Assembly (NCBI RefSeq): GCF_009911265.1
Contig: NZ_QXXA01000003.1
Coordinates: 62,001 to 126,000 of the forward strand
Length of the DNA stretch: 64,000 nt
DNA from: Senegalia massiliensis
Lineage (GTDB): Bacteria; Bacillota; Clostridia; Tissierellales; SIT17
Direction of reading: 5' to 3'
Shown here: one piece after another, positions 50,688 through 59,365 of the stretch
How positions within the stretch are numbered: position 1 is the stretch's first letter
Layout of the letters: every line of letters starts with the position of its first letter
Translations under genes and position numbers: made by a program
The notes under the pieces: model-generated
Seen by the model: the letters and a program-made list of their open reading frames with translations, nothing else
Database searches by the model: none
What the model was told of the DNA's origin: nothing

Positions 50688-51089
50688 TTATTTTGGTAGT
50701 TTATCAAATTTAGTTACTTTATCTAAGTCATTATCCCAGTTAGCTTTGCTTTCTAAGTAAATATGACCTTGAGGTTTAATAGGTACTTTGGTATCAAGAG
50801 ACCCTGCTGGAACAACTAATAATTTTCCATCCATCTGAATATTTGGAAGTGCAGATCCACAATTAGAGCAAAAACTTTTTATGTGTCCACTAGATTTATA
50901 GTTAAAAATTTTTGCTTTATTTTCACCAGATAACCACTTTAACTTAGCTGTGGAAGAAAATAGATTTGCAGCATGTGCTGATCCAGTATCTTTACGGCAA
51001 TACTCACAATGACAAAGAAAGAAATTTTCAAAATCTCCTTCTACTTCAAATTTAATTTCACCACAAAGACATGATCCTGTATGTTTCAT
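50688..51089 (-). CDS. GFA-family (glutathione-dependent formaldehyde-activating-like) zinc protein
   Basis: 133 residues, ATG behind AAGGAGCAATAATT. The zinc-binding cysteines are GSCLCGEIKFEV near 5-16, LCHCEYCRKDTGSAH near 25-39 and FCSNCGSALPN near 73-83. GFA (Mss4-like fold) members were first linked to S-hydroxymethylglutathione formation, but most are of unknown role and clostridia generally lack glutathione, so another thiol or no thiol substrate is likely. Confidence 0.92.
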   Translation of the reverse strand: MKHTGSCLCGEIKFEVEGDFENFFLCHCEYCRKDTGSAHAANLFSSTAKLKWLSGENKAKIFNYKSSGHIKSFCSNCGSALPNIQMDGKLLVVPAGSLDTKVPIKPQGHIYLESKANWDNDLDKVTKFDKLPK

Positions 51090-51159
51090 AATTATTGCTC
51101 CTTCTTTAATTTTTTTGATTTATTCATCCATAATTAGGTAATTAAATTCTAATACTTAG

Positions 51160-51930
51160 TTATAAATTCTCAGCCTTTTTTCTAAGATTTATATCAATTT
51201 GATTTAAAATATAATCCGAAAAATCAACATATAAATGTTTCCTATATCTCATTTTATATAATTTATCTCTATAAACATTCAATGCATCTTCTATAAGACA
51301 TCTGTATTTCTGTGGTAATATATTCTTTGCCCAAATTCCCCCTTCAAGCTTTGAGGAAATGATACCTTCTTTTACGAAATATAAAACTCTACATAAATTA
51401 AGAATAATATAAATAGGATTATCTAGTATTTGATCCTTTGCATTTTTGACATCATCAAGTATTGAATTTATATAAGCTTCCTTTGGTACATTATTAAATA
51501 CATCATCTATATCTCTACCATAAAGACAAATCCCTCGATGTTTTATAACAGTCATATGTGCTGCCAGATCTTGATCTACGTCTCCCCCACAAATATAATC
51601 TTCATTAGCAAGATATTTATCTCGGTGCAAATCAGAGTAGTGTAGTTCAAAAGGTGTAGGATAGACAAATTCTTTTGCATATTGTTCTAATATAATGCTC
51701 ATTTCTATGCCTTTATCAGGTAAATTATATATATATACTATTGATGATATAAGTTCTTTTTTTATTTTGTCATTAATAGGTTGTCTAACTACTACAAGAA
51801 AATCAATATCACTTGAATCAGTATAACAACCCATTGCTAATGAACCATGTAAGTATACTCCAACAAGATTATTCTCTAATATTCTCTTAAATTTATTAAT
51901 TATTATATCTAATATTTTAAATGGACCCAA
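51160..51930 (-). CDS. Aminoglycoside nucleotidyltransferase-like protein (AadA/DUF4111 type)
   Basis: 256 residues, TTG start behind AGGAGGGG. The nucleotidyltransferase core is LVGVYLHGSLAMGCYTDSSD then IDFLVVV near 22-48, supplying G-S and the D-x-D pair. YPTPFELHYSDLHRDKYLAN near 89-108 and ILNLCRVLYFVKEGIISSKL near 174-193 are hallmarks of the streptomycin/spectinomycin adenylyltransferase (AadA) family and its DUF4111 C-terminal domain. A resistance role is possible but most chromosomal DUF4111 proteins are uncharacterised. Confidence 0.87.
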   Translation of the reverse strand: MGPFKILDIIINKFKRILENNLVGVYLHGSLAMGCYTDSSDIDFLVVVRQPINDKIKKELISSIVYIYNLPDKGIEMSIILEQYAKEFVYPTPFELHYSDLHRDKYLANEDYICGGDVDQDLAAHMTVIKHRGICLYGRDIDDVFNNVPKEAYINSILDDVKNAKDQILDNPIYIILNLCRVLYFVKEGIISSKLEGGIWAKNILPQKYRCLIEDALNVYRDKLYKMRYRKHLYVDFSDYILNQIDINLRKKAENL

Positions 51931-51965
51931 ATATACACCCCTCCTTTAGATAATTAATTAAATTA

Positions 51966-52084
51966 TTACTTGTATTGTGATATGCCTCTTTCAAAGGCTA
52001 CTTTATCATTATTTTCTATTCCAAATAATGCTTCTTGCAAATCAAATGTACTAGCATAGAATTTTGCTCTTTTTATATATTTAT
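51966..52084 (-). pseudogene. C-terminal remnant of a lost gene
   Basis: Between two intact genes a minus-strand frame reads IDKYIKRAKFYASTFDLQEA and LFGIENNDKVAFERGISQYK, then stops at 51966. The composition is protein-like and there is no start. Its upstream part is missing: the frame runs into the stop of the RNA-ligase-like gene. It looks like the tail of a replaced cassette. Confidence 0.5.
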
Positions 52085-52591
52085 CTATAGTCTAATGACG
52101 AACTCAATATTTGAATTTTCATTTTCATCAATTTTCTCAACATATATTTTTTCAACTACTGTTTCAAAAACATTCACTATATTTTCTGTTTCAATAAATG
52201 CTGACTTAAAATTACTTATATCATCTAGTTTTCCAACGGTAAGATGAGGAAAATACGTAAGTTTCTTATATAAGAATTTGTTTAAAATTCCTGTATATAA
52301 TTTATCATGTATTTCAATTATTTTATCATTCCCCTGTTTAATATTTAAAAATAAATAATAATCTGATGTTCCTGTTATACCTCTTAACCTAATCTTAAAT
52401 TTATTTATGTCTTTCAATATTTCTATCATATGTTTTTTAAGTTCTTCTGTACTTATATCACTTTCAAATGGAAAAACTAGAGTAATATGAGGTTTAATGC
52501 AAGTATATAGTGGGTCATATTTACTTCTAATTTCTTCTATAATTTCAATATCATTTAATTTAGGAAAAATAATTATAGATCTTTTTTTCAT
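52085..52591 (-). CDS. 2'-5' RNA ligase superfamily protein (phosphoesterase fold)
   Basis: 168 residues, ATG behind AAGGAAGTG. The two H-x-T/S-x motifs are CIKPHITLVFPFESDIS near 32-48 and TYFPHLTVGKLDD near 112-124. MKKRSIIIFPKLNDIEIIEE at the start is typical of YjcG-like members. These proteins act on 2',3'-cyclic or 2'-5' nucleotides. The specific substrate is unknown. Confidence 0.88.
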   Translation of the reverse strand: MKKRSIIIFPKLNDIEIIEEIRSKYDPLYTCIKPHITLVFPFESDISTEELKKHMIEILKDINKFKIRLRGITGTSDYYLFLNIKQGNDKIIEIHDKLYTGILNKFLYKKLTYFPHLTVGKLDDISNFKSAFIETENIVNVFETVVEKIYVEKIDENENSNIEFVIRL

Positions 52592-52706
52592 ATTTTCACT
52601 TCCTTATGCTTTAATCATTTGAATTATATATAACATTTTAAATCTTCCTTATGTTTTAATATTTAGATATATCAATATTATGATTTAAAATAAAAACAAG
52701 TTTTTA

Positions 52707-53402
52707 CTAAAATGTGTAACTTAGTTGTTCTAAAAGTGCTTTTAATATTTTAATAGAGTTCAAAGAAACATCTACACAATTTTCTTCAAATGCTTCGATT
52801 CCACATTCTTCTTCTGTATCAGTTATAGATCTAATTGCTAAAAATGGTATTTCATTTACATAACAGACATGGGCAATACTAGCAGTCTCCATATCCACAC
52901 ATAAAGGATTATATTTTAAAATAATTTCTTCACGTCCATTTTGAATTATAAAGGATTCACCTGTAACAATTTTTCCAAAACTCACTGTTTGTTCAAATTT
53001 ATTTTGTTTCAAGGCTTTTTTGCAGTAATGAATTAATATAGCTTCACTTTTGAAATAAATACTTTCCATCCAAGGATGATATTCTGTTAGTATACCATCA
53101 TCAACATCATGATAAGCTATTTCAGTGGCTATGACAGTATCACCAATTTTTAATGTCTTATCTATACCTCCAGCTACACCTACAACAATAATATGCGAAA
53201 CAGAAAACTTATCAATTAATATTTGTGTTGCAATGGCTGCATTAACCTTACACACTCCACAATATAAAGCAACAACATTGATATTTTTATAAACTCCATT
53301 ATAAAACTTCAACATTGCAGTTGATACAATTTTAACATCTGAAATAGATTTGACAAAAGGCATAATTTCATTTTCAGTTGGTCCTATTATTCCAATCTTC
53401 AT
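52707..53402 (-). CDS. mtnN: 5'-methylthioadenosine/S-adenosylhomocysteine nucleosidase
   Basis: 231 residues, ATG behind AGGGGGAAG. The MTAN fold is shown by GIIGPTENEIMPF at the start (Glu of the water-activating site), IIVVGVAGGIDKTLKIGDTV near 70-89, KIVTGESFIIQ near 142-152, CVDMETASIAHVCYVNEIPF near 165-184 (ribose-binding Met-Glu) and LAIRSITDTEE near 185-195 (catalytic Asp). It cleaves adenine from MTA and SAH. It ends the one-strand array or starts the core region. Confidence 0.93.
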   Translation of the reverse strand: MKIGIIGPTENEIMPFVKSISDVKIVSTAMLKFYNGVYKNINVVALYCGVCKVNAAIATQILIDKFSVSHIIVVGVAGGIDKTLKIGDTVIATEIAYHDVDDGILTEYHPWMESIYFKSEAILIHYCKKALKQNKFEQTVSFGKIVTGESFIIQNGREEIILKYNPLCVDMETASIAHVCYVNEIPFLAIRSITDTEEECGIEAFEENCVDVSLNSIKILKALLEQLSYTF

Positions 53403-53505
53403 ATTACTTCCCCCTTATATTTATCATTCAATTTCAAATTTTCAATAATTTTATTACCTTCTTTAATTCTACATTTCTTTCCAAAACCCTCTTTTTCCAC
53501 ATAAA

Positions 53506-53539
53506 AAAAGATTGAATTCCAAATGGAATTCAATCTTTT
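53506..53539 (-). terminator. Terminator of the suf operon
   Basis: AAAAGATTGAATTCCA (53506-53521) and its complement at 53524-53539, directly after the sufU stop, with T-rich sequence beyond on the minus strand. Confidence 0.92.
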
Positions 53540-53540
53540 A

Positions 53541-53972
53541 CTAAACATCTTCTTTTATTGATTCACCTAGAGCATGCCATGCTAATACTGCACATTTTAC
53601 TCTTGCTGGCATATTTGAAATATTTTGAAGTATAAATGCATCTTTTAATTTTTCAAATTCTCTTTCATCTGTTATTTCTTTTTTAATCATACCTATAAAT
53701 AATTCTACTAAATCATAAGCTTCTTTTTTTGTCTTTCCTTTTATTAAGTCTATCATCATTGATGTGGAAGCCTTACTTATTGCACATCCATGACCAATAA
53801 AAGCTGCATCTTTTATAATATCTCCATCAAATTTAAATTGTAAAGTTAAATCATCTCCACATGATGGGTTATGTCCTCTTTCACTATGGTCTGGATTTTC
53901 TAATTGTTTTTCATTATGTCCACTTGTATTGTGTTCCATTATGAGTTCTGTATATATTGAATTAAGATCCAT
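53541..53972 (-). CDS. sufU: Fe-S cluster assembly sulfurtransferase SufU
   Basis: 143 residues, ATG overlapping the sufS end by 11 nt. The zinc-binding residues are in NPSCGDDLTL near 37-46 (Cys, Asp), GHGCAISKAS near 65-74 (Cys) and ARVKCAVLAWHAL near 123-135 (Cys). The IscU-like fold with the Firmicutes SufU insertion is evident. SufU accepts persulfide from SufS and passes it to the SufBCD scaffold. Last gene of the sufCBDSU operon, as in Bacillus and many clostridia. Confidence 0.93.
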   Translation of the reverse strand: MDLNSIYTELIMEHNTSGHNEKQLENPDHSERGHNPSCGDDLTLQFKFDGDIIKDAAFIGHGCAISKASTSMMIDLIKGKTKKEAYDLVELFIGMIKKEITDEREFEKLKDAFILQNISNMPARVKCAVLAWHALGESIKEDV

Positions 53973-55200
53973 ATCCTAACCACTTCCTTACATTTTTTAA
54001 ACCTTCTATAAATATATCTACTTCCTCTAATGTGTTATAAATATAAAAACTTGCTCTACATGTTGAATTTATTTTTAAATATTTCATTAAAGGTTGAGCA
54101 CAATGATGTCCTGCCCTAATTGCTATTCCATAGCTATCTAGTATTGTAGCAACATCATGTGGATGAACATCATCTATATTAAATGATATAACACTACTTC
54201 TTTTATCTATATCTTCTGTACCATATATAGTTATATAAGGTATCTCTTTCATCTTCTTTAGAGCATATTCAGTTAATTTCATTTCATGTTTCTTTATATT
54301 TTCTAATCCTACATCTTCTAAATACTCTATTGCTCTCTTTAACCCAACGGCTGCTTCTACATTTTGAGTTCCTGCTTCAAATTTATGTGGGAGTTCTGCA
54401 AATGTTGAAGATTGTTCTTCTACATATTCAATCATATCTCCACCAGATAGAAATGGACTCATTTTTTCTAAAAGTTCTCGTCTTCCATATAATACTCCTA
54501 TTCCCATAGGCCCTAGCATCTTATGTCCTGAAAAAACATAGAAATCTGGATTTAATTTTTTTATATCTACCTGTGTATGAGGTGCAGCTTGTGCTCCATC
54601 TATTATAGTTATTGCTCCTTTTTCATGAGCATAATCTATTATTTCTTTTATAGGATTTATAGTTCCAAGTACATTTGATATATGTGCTACTGTCACTATT
54701 TTTGTGTTTTCTGTAACTTTACTTTTAAAGTCTTTCATATCAATAGTATAATCATCATTCAAATATATATATTTTAATTTAGCATTGTTTTTTCTTGCTA
54801 CCATTTGCCAAGGAAGTATATTGCTATGATGCTCTGAAATTAAAACTAATATTTCATCACCTCTTGATACATTTTCAAGTGCATATGAAAATGCTACTAA
54901 ATTTAAAGCTTCTGTTGTATTCTTAGTAAATATTATACTTTCAACATAGGGAGCATTTATGAAGTCCTTTACTTTTTTTCGTGCACTATCATACATCTCT
55001 GTTGCTCTTATACTTAGAGCATATGCTCCCCTGTGTATATTTGCATTTGATGATTTATTGTACTTTTCTATAGAGTCTAGTACACTAATTGGTTTTTGAG
55101 TAGTTGCTGCACTATCTAAATATACAAAAGTATTATCATTTACATCCTGATTTAATATAGGGAAATCTTTTCTGATTTTTTCTATATTAAAACTTTTCAT
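53962..55200 (-). CDS. sufS: Cysteine desulfurase SufS
   Basis: 412 residues from ATG 55200, eight bases after TTGGAGA; it overlaps the sufD stop by 14 nt. Group II cysteine desulfurase: VYLDSAATTQKPISVLDSI near 29-47, SEHHSNILPWQMVARKNNAK near 122-141, IIDGAQAAPH near 200, PLP-lysine in YVFSGHKMLGPMGIGVLYGR near 219-238, and active Cys in IRAGHHCAQPLMKYL near 359-373. It takes sulfur from cysteine for SufU. Confidence 0.95.
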   Translation of the reverse strand: MKSFNIEKIRKDFPILNQDVNDNTFVYLDSAATTQKPISVLDSIEKYNKSSNANIHRGAYALSIRATEMYDSARKKVKDFINAPYVESIIFTKNTTEALNLVAFSYALENVSRGDEILVLISEHHSNILPWQMVARKNNAKLKYIYLNDDYTIDMKDFKSKVTENTKIVTVAHISNVLGTINPIKEIIDYAHEKGAITIIDGAQAAPHTQVDIKKLNPDFYVFSGHKMLGPMGIGVLYGRRELLEKMSPFLSGGDMIEYVEEQSSTFAELPHKFEAGTQNVEAAVGLKRAIEYLEDVGLENIKKHEMKLTEYALKKMKEIPYITIYGTEDIDKRSSVISFNIDDVHPHDVATILDSYGIAIRAGHHCAQPLMKYLKINSTCRASFYIYNTLEEVDIFIEGLKNVRKWLGYGS

Positions 55201-56275
55201 TTGTAATTCTCCAATCAATATCTTTCTCTATTCTTTCCCTTAAATCTTCATAAGGAATTAAATCTATTATTGGTCTAAATGATGCTTCTATTATCATTTT
55301 TTTAGCATCTTTTTCACTTAAACCTCGACTCATAAGATAAAATAATTTAAGTTCATTAATTTGACCAGCAGATGCAGCATGTTCTCCTTCTACATCATCT
55401 TCTCCACATATAAGAGCTGGTATTGCATCTGATTTTACACCTTTATCTAAAAGGATAACATATTCCCCTTCTTCTCCTTTAGATCTAGTTGAACCTTTTT
55501 TGAAATCTAAATTTCCTCTAAAGACTTTTTTTGCTTTGTCTTTTAATGCTCCTTTGGTTTCTATATTACTTAAGCATCTTCTTCCAAAGTGATTCATTGT
55601 ATATTCTAAATCTAATCCCATTTCATCATCACCAAAGTATATACTCTTAAGATTTGCTGATGAATTATCTTCTAATAAATTTGTTATAAAACTAGTTGAT
55701 GTTATTGCACTTCCTAGTTCTACAGATATAAAATTCACTTCTGCATCTCTACCAACAACTGCAATATTTGAATCAAAATTATGAGATGTTTTACTCATAG
55801 TTTGAACTTTTATTACTGTTACATTTGAATTGTCTTCTGCATATATTTTTGTAACTCCATTATGAAATGATTTTTCTGTTGAAGTATAATCCATAACTAC
55901 TGTAACTTCACTATTCTGATGTGCTAATATTAAATTATGGTCTAATACTAATGATTCTTCATTGTTCATATTAAAATCTAATCTTACAGGTTCTTGTATT
56001 TTCTGACCTCTTTCTAAATCAATTATTACTCCTGTATTAGAGAATTTTTCTGTTAATTTCACTAATTCTTTATCTACTCCAAATTCACTATCAACTTTTA
56101 AATACTTTGTATAATTATTTATTTCTTCTTTTGTATTTATATGCTGTATATTTAAATCTTCTATTTTAGGAATATTTAACGATTTATACTCTCTGTGTTC
56201 TGGTATTTCTACATCTTTTAGCCTTATTCTTTTCCACTTAGGTAAGTCAACCTCTTTATATTCTTTTAAGTTCAT
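55187..56275 (-). CDS. sufD: Fe-S cluster assembly protein SufD
   Basis: 362 residues, ATG behind AAGGGGTG. A right-handed beta-helix core and the SufBD C-terminus are seen: ETKGALKDKAKKVFRGNLDF near 244-263, AIPALICGEDDVEGEHAASA near 284-303 (the EGEHAASAG of SufD) and FYLMSRGLSEKDAKKMIIEA near 312-331. With SufB and SufC it forms the scaffold on which Fe-S clusters are built. Gaps in the operon are 11 nt or less. Confidence 0.93.
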   Translation of the reverse strand: MNLKEYKEVDLPKWKRIRLKDVEIPEHREYKSLNIPKIEDLNIQHINTKEEINNYTKYLKVDSEFGVDKELVKLTEKFSNTGVIIDLERGQKIQEPVRLDFNMNNEESLVLDHNLILAHQNSEVTVVMDYTSTEKSFHNGVTKIYAEDNSNVTVIKVQTMSKTSHNFDSNIAVVGRDAEVNFISVELGSAITSTSFITNLLEDNSSANLKSIYFGDDEMGLDLEYTMNHFGRRCLSNIETKGALKDKAKKVFRGNLDFKKGSTRSKGEEGEYVILLDKGVKSDAIPALICGEDDVEGEHAASAGQINELKLFYLMSRGLSEKDAKKMIIEASFRPIIDLIPYEDLRERIEKDIDWRITNEKF

Positions 56276-56286
56276 ATTTTCACCCC

Positions 56287-57696
56287 TTAGCCTATTGTTC
56301 CTTCGAGCTCTAATTTGATAAGATTATTAAGCTCTACTGCATATTCAAGTGGTAATTCTTTGGCTATAGGTTCTACAAATCCCCTTACTATCATAGCCTT
56401 TGCTTCTTCTTCATCTATTCCTCTACTCATTAGATAAAATATTGCTTCATCACTAATTCTACCTATTTTTGCTTCATGTCCTATGTCTATATCATCATTT
56501 TTTAATTCAATTATTGGTATTGTATCTGAATTAGATTCATTATCAAGCATAAGTGATTCACATGATACTGTTGATTTACTTCCATGAGCATTTGGAGCTA
56601 CTCTTAAAAGTCCTCTATAGAATGCATATCCACCATCTTTTGATATAGATTTTGAATTTATATTTGATGTTGTATGAGGTGCTGCATGAACTACTTTAGA
56701 TCCAGTATCTAGATATTGTCCACTTGCTGCAAATGTAATTCCTGTAAATTCTGCTTTAGCCCCTTCTCCTCTTAATATACTCATAGGATAAAGCATAGAT
56801 ACTTTAGACCCAAATGAACCTGATATCCACTCTATTGTTCCATTTTTATCTACAGCTGCTCTTTTAGTATTTAGATTATACATATTTCTAGACCAGTTTT
56901 CTATTGTAGAATATCTTAATTTTGCATCTTCCTTTACAAATAACTCAACACATCCTGCATGAAGGTTATTTACTGAATACTTAGGTGCTGAACAACCTTC
57001 TATAAAATGTACCTCTGCACCTTTTTCTACAACTATAAGTGTGTGCTCAAATTGTCCTGCTCCTGGAGCATTAAGTCTAAAGTATGATTGAAGTGGGATA
57101 TCTACCTTTACTCCTTCTGGTACATATACAAATGAACCACCTGACCATACTGCTCCATGAAGTGCTGCAAATTTATGATCATTTGGAGGTACTAATTTCA
57201 TAAAATACTCTTTTACTATGTCTTCATAATCTTTTATAGCTGTATCCATATCTGTATATACTACACCTTGATCCACTAACTCTTTTTTTATATTGTGATA
57301 AACCACTTCAGAATCATATTGAGCCCCTACTCCTGCAAGTGACTTTTTTTCCGCTTCAGGAATACCAAGTGAATCAAATGTCTTTTTAATATCTTCTGGA
57401 ACATCTTCCCAACTAGTACTCATATCTGCATCTGGACGTATATAATTAACTATATTTTCTATGTCAAGTCCTGATAAATCTGCTCCCCAAGTTGGTACTG
57501 GCTTAGACTTAAATATATCTAATGATTTAAGTCTAAAATCTAGCATCCATTTTGGCTCATCTTTTTCCCTTGATATTTCCTTTACTATTTCAGGAGTTAA
57601 TCCTTTTTCAGTTTTATATTTATATTTAAACTCATTTTTTATATCATATATGCCCCGATCTATATCTGCTATATATGTTTTCTCTCTTTTTTCCAT
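56287..57696 (-). CDS. sufB: Fe-S cluster assembly protein SufB
   Basis: 469 residues from ATG 57696 after AGAGGTGAAA (an in-frame GTG three codons earlier lies in the site). LDFRLKSLDIFKSKPVPTWG near 52-71, GAVWSGGSFVYVPEGVKVDI, FIEGCSAPKYSVNNLHAGCV (conserved Cys residues) and DIDIGHEAKIGRISDEAIFY near 410-429 identify SufB. It carries the likely sulfur-accepting and cluster-ligating residues of the scaffold. Highly conserved and full length. Confidence 0.95.
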   Translation of the reverse strand: MEKREKTYIADIDRGIYDIKNEFKYKYKTEKGLTPEIVKEISREKDEPKWMLDFRLKSLDIFKSKPVPTWGADLSGLDIENIVNYIRPDADMSTSWEDVPEDIKKTFDSLGIPEAEKKSLAGVGAQYDSEVVYHNIKKELVDQGVVYTDMDTAIKDYEDIVKEYFMKLVPPNDHKFAALHGAVWSGGSFVYVPEGVKVDIPLQSYFRLNAPGAGQFEHTLIVVEKGAEVHFIEGCSAPKYSVNNLHAGCVELFVKEDAKLRYSTIENWSRNMYNLNTKRAAVDKNGTIEWISGSFGSKVSMLYPMSILRGEGAKAEFTGITFAASGQYLDTGSKVVHAAPHTTSNINSKSISKDGGYAFYRGLLRVAPNAHGSKSTVSCESLMLDNESNSDTIPIIELKNDDIDIGHEAKIGRISDEAIFYLMSRGIDEEEAKAMIVRGFVEPIAKELPLEYAVELNNLIKLELEGTIG

Positions 57697-57708
57697 TGTT
57701 TTCACCTC

Positions 57709-58443
57709 TTATGAAAGATCTTTTTTAAATTCTTCATAACCTTTTTGTTCAATTTTATCTGCTAATTCTGCTCCTCCAGTTTTAACTATTTTCCCATCTA
57801 CTAACACATGTACATAATCAGGCTCTAAATAGTCTAAAATCTTATTGTAATGTGTTATTACCAATATTGCATTTTCATCATTAGAATAGGCTTTTACGCC
57901 TTTAGAAACAATTCTAATTGCATCAATATCAAGTCCTGAATCTGTTTCATCTAGTATTGCTAATTTAGGCTCTAAAATTGTCATTTGTAATATTTCATTT
58001 TTCTTTTTTTCTCCACCTGAAAATCCTTGATTTAAATATCTCCCTGCATAAGTTTCATCCATTTCAAGTAATTCCATTTTTTCTTTTAGAACTTTCCTAA
58101 ATGCAAAAATTCCTTGCTTTTCATCAGTAATCGCTGATTTTGAAGTTCTAAGGAAATTTTCTACTGTAACTCCTGGTATTTCTTCTGGATATTGAAATGA
58201 TAAAAATAGACCTTCTTTTGCTCTTTTGTCTACTGATAAATCATTTATATTTTTATCATTAAATATTATCTCTCCATCTGTTATTTCATGTTTTGGGTGT
58301 CCCATTAGTACATTTGCAAGAGTAGATTTTCCTGCCCCATTAGGTCCCATAATTACATGTATTTCACCTTTATTTATTTTTAAATTTAAACCTTTTAATA
58401 TTTCTGCATCTTCTACTTTAGAATGCAAATTTTTTATATCCAT
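57709..58443 (-). CDS. sufC: Fe-S cluster assembly ATPase SufC
   Basis: 244 residues from ATG 58443 after AAGGAAAAAATA; an earlier in-frame ATG at 58467 is placed against AAGGAG with no spacing. Walker A HVIMGPNGAGKSTLANVLMG near 31-50, the ABC signature LNQGFSGGEKKKNEILQM near 137-154, Walker B KLAILDETDSGLDIDAI near 160-176 and the switch His in VITHYNKILDYL near 200. SufC ATP hydrolysis remodels SufBD. First gene of the operon. Confidence 0.95.
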   Translation of the reverse strand: MDIKNLHSKVEDAEILKGLNLKINKGEIHVIMGPNGAGKSTLANVLMGHPKHEITDGEIIFNDKNINDLSVDKRAKEGLFLSFQYPEEIPGVTVENFLRTSKSAITDEKQGIFAFRKVLKEKMELLEMDETYAGRYLNQGFSGGEKKKNEILQMTILEPKLAILDETDSGLDIDAIRIVSKGVKAYSNDENAILVITHYNKILDYLEPDYVHVLVDGKIVKTGGAELADKIEQKGYEEFKKDLS

Positions 58444-58520
58444 TATTTTTTCCTTCAAATCTTCCATCTCCTTATCCGTTAATCAATTCCTAGTAATTCA
58501 CTGCGAATTAAACTCTAATT

Positions 58521-58551
58521 ATATCCTACTATATTACTTGGTATTAGTCAA
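58521..58551 (-). promoter_or_regulatory. suf operon promoter with a candidate Rrf2/IscR-like operator
   Basis: On the minus strand TTGACT (58551-58546), 17 nt, TAGGAT (58528-58523), with a stronger TATAAT a few bases on (58523-58518). Between them AATACCAAGTAATATAGTAGGATAT is an imperfect inverted repeat (58545-58521) whose right half resembles the IscR type 1 half-site YAGTCRRSTAT. A repressor there would block the promoter. Confidence 0.45.
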
Positions 58552-58560
58552 TAAAAAAGT

Positions 58561-58578
58561 GGGAACATTAACTGTCCC
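58561..58578 (-). terminator. Short terminator of the fet operon
   Basis: On the minus strand GGGGAC, 6-nt loop, GUUCCC (one G-U pair), then ACTTTTTTATT. Its T tract runs into the suf -35 element. Confidence 0.75.
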
Positions 58579-58585
58579 CATGGCT

Positions 58586-59365
58586 TTATTTTAATTGTTC
58601 TCTATGATTAAAAAAAGTTTTATAACCTAACTGTAAAAATATTATTACAGTTAAGGATACACTTCCTATTATTCCAAGCATAATAGCTATTTGATACTTT
58701 ATTGATGTAATAGGAGATATACCTGATAATATTTGTCCTGTCATCATTCCCGGTAAAAATATAATTCCCATACCCATCATAGAATTTATAGTAGGCATAA
58801 TGGCAGAATCAAATGCATTATTTACAATTTTTTTAGATGCTTTTTTTGAATTAGCTCCAAGCATAAGAGCAGTTTCAACTTCATCATATCTTGAATTAAA
58901 CCCATCTATAAGTCTTTCTACTCCTAAAGAAATACCTGTCATGGAATTTCCTATAAGCATACCTGCAAGCGGTATAAAATATTGAGGCTTGTACCATGGT
59001 TCTATTCCAACTACTATAAATAAGAAAAAAAGTATAGATGTAATTGTACCTATGGTCATTGAAATTGCTATTATCTTTTTTAAACTATTTGATATGTCGT
59101 TTTTTACTCTTTTAAATATATTAAATACAGCAAAAGTCTCCATTATAAGTATTATTATAATTGTGACTAAAGGAGATGGGTTTTCAAATATATATACTAA
59201 AATATATCCTATAAGTCCAAGCTGTAAAGTCATTCTCAAACTTGCAATTAATATTTCTCTTTCTCTATTTATATTTTTTATTTTTACTATAAATAGTAAT
59301 ATAAGTACAAATACATAAGCACTGGCAAGTTGTAAAAGAGTTATATCTACTATTTTATCTGTCAT
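58586..59365 (-). CDS. fetB: FetB-type ABC permease (YbbM/UPF0014)
   Basis: 259 residues, ATG overlapping the upstream ATPase end by 11 nt. Seven hydrophobic segments. QYFIPLAGMLIGNSMTGISL near 128-147, LGANSKKASKKIVNNAFDSA near 168-187 and LPGMMTGQILSGISPITSIK near 204-223 are the family's signature stretches. FetAB in E. coli promotes iron export and resistance to H2O2; the clostridial pairs are assumed similar. Convergent in function with the suf operon just downstream. Confidence 0.92.
   Translation of the reverse strand: MTDKIVDITLLQLASAYVFVLILLFIVKIKNINREREILIASLRMTLQLGLIGYILVYIFENPSPLVTIIIILIMETFAVFNIFKRVKNDISNSLKKIIAISMTIGTITSILFFLFIVVGIEPWYKPQYFIPLAGMLIGNSMTGISLGVERLIDGFNSRYDEVETALMLGANSKKASKKIVNNAFDSAIMPTINSMMGMGIIFLPGMMTGQILSGISPITSIKYQIAIMLGIIGSVSLTVIIFLQLGYKTFFNHREQLK

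Noticed and set aside
22467-53402. A chromosomal integron cassette array
   Set aside because: Gene content is similar, but I see no attC-like imperfect palindromes at gene boundaries, no repeated boundary sequence and no integrase; several genes overlap by ATGA, which does not fit cassettes.
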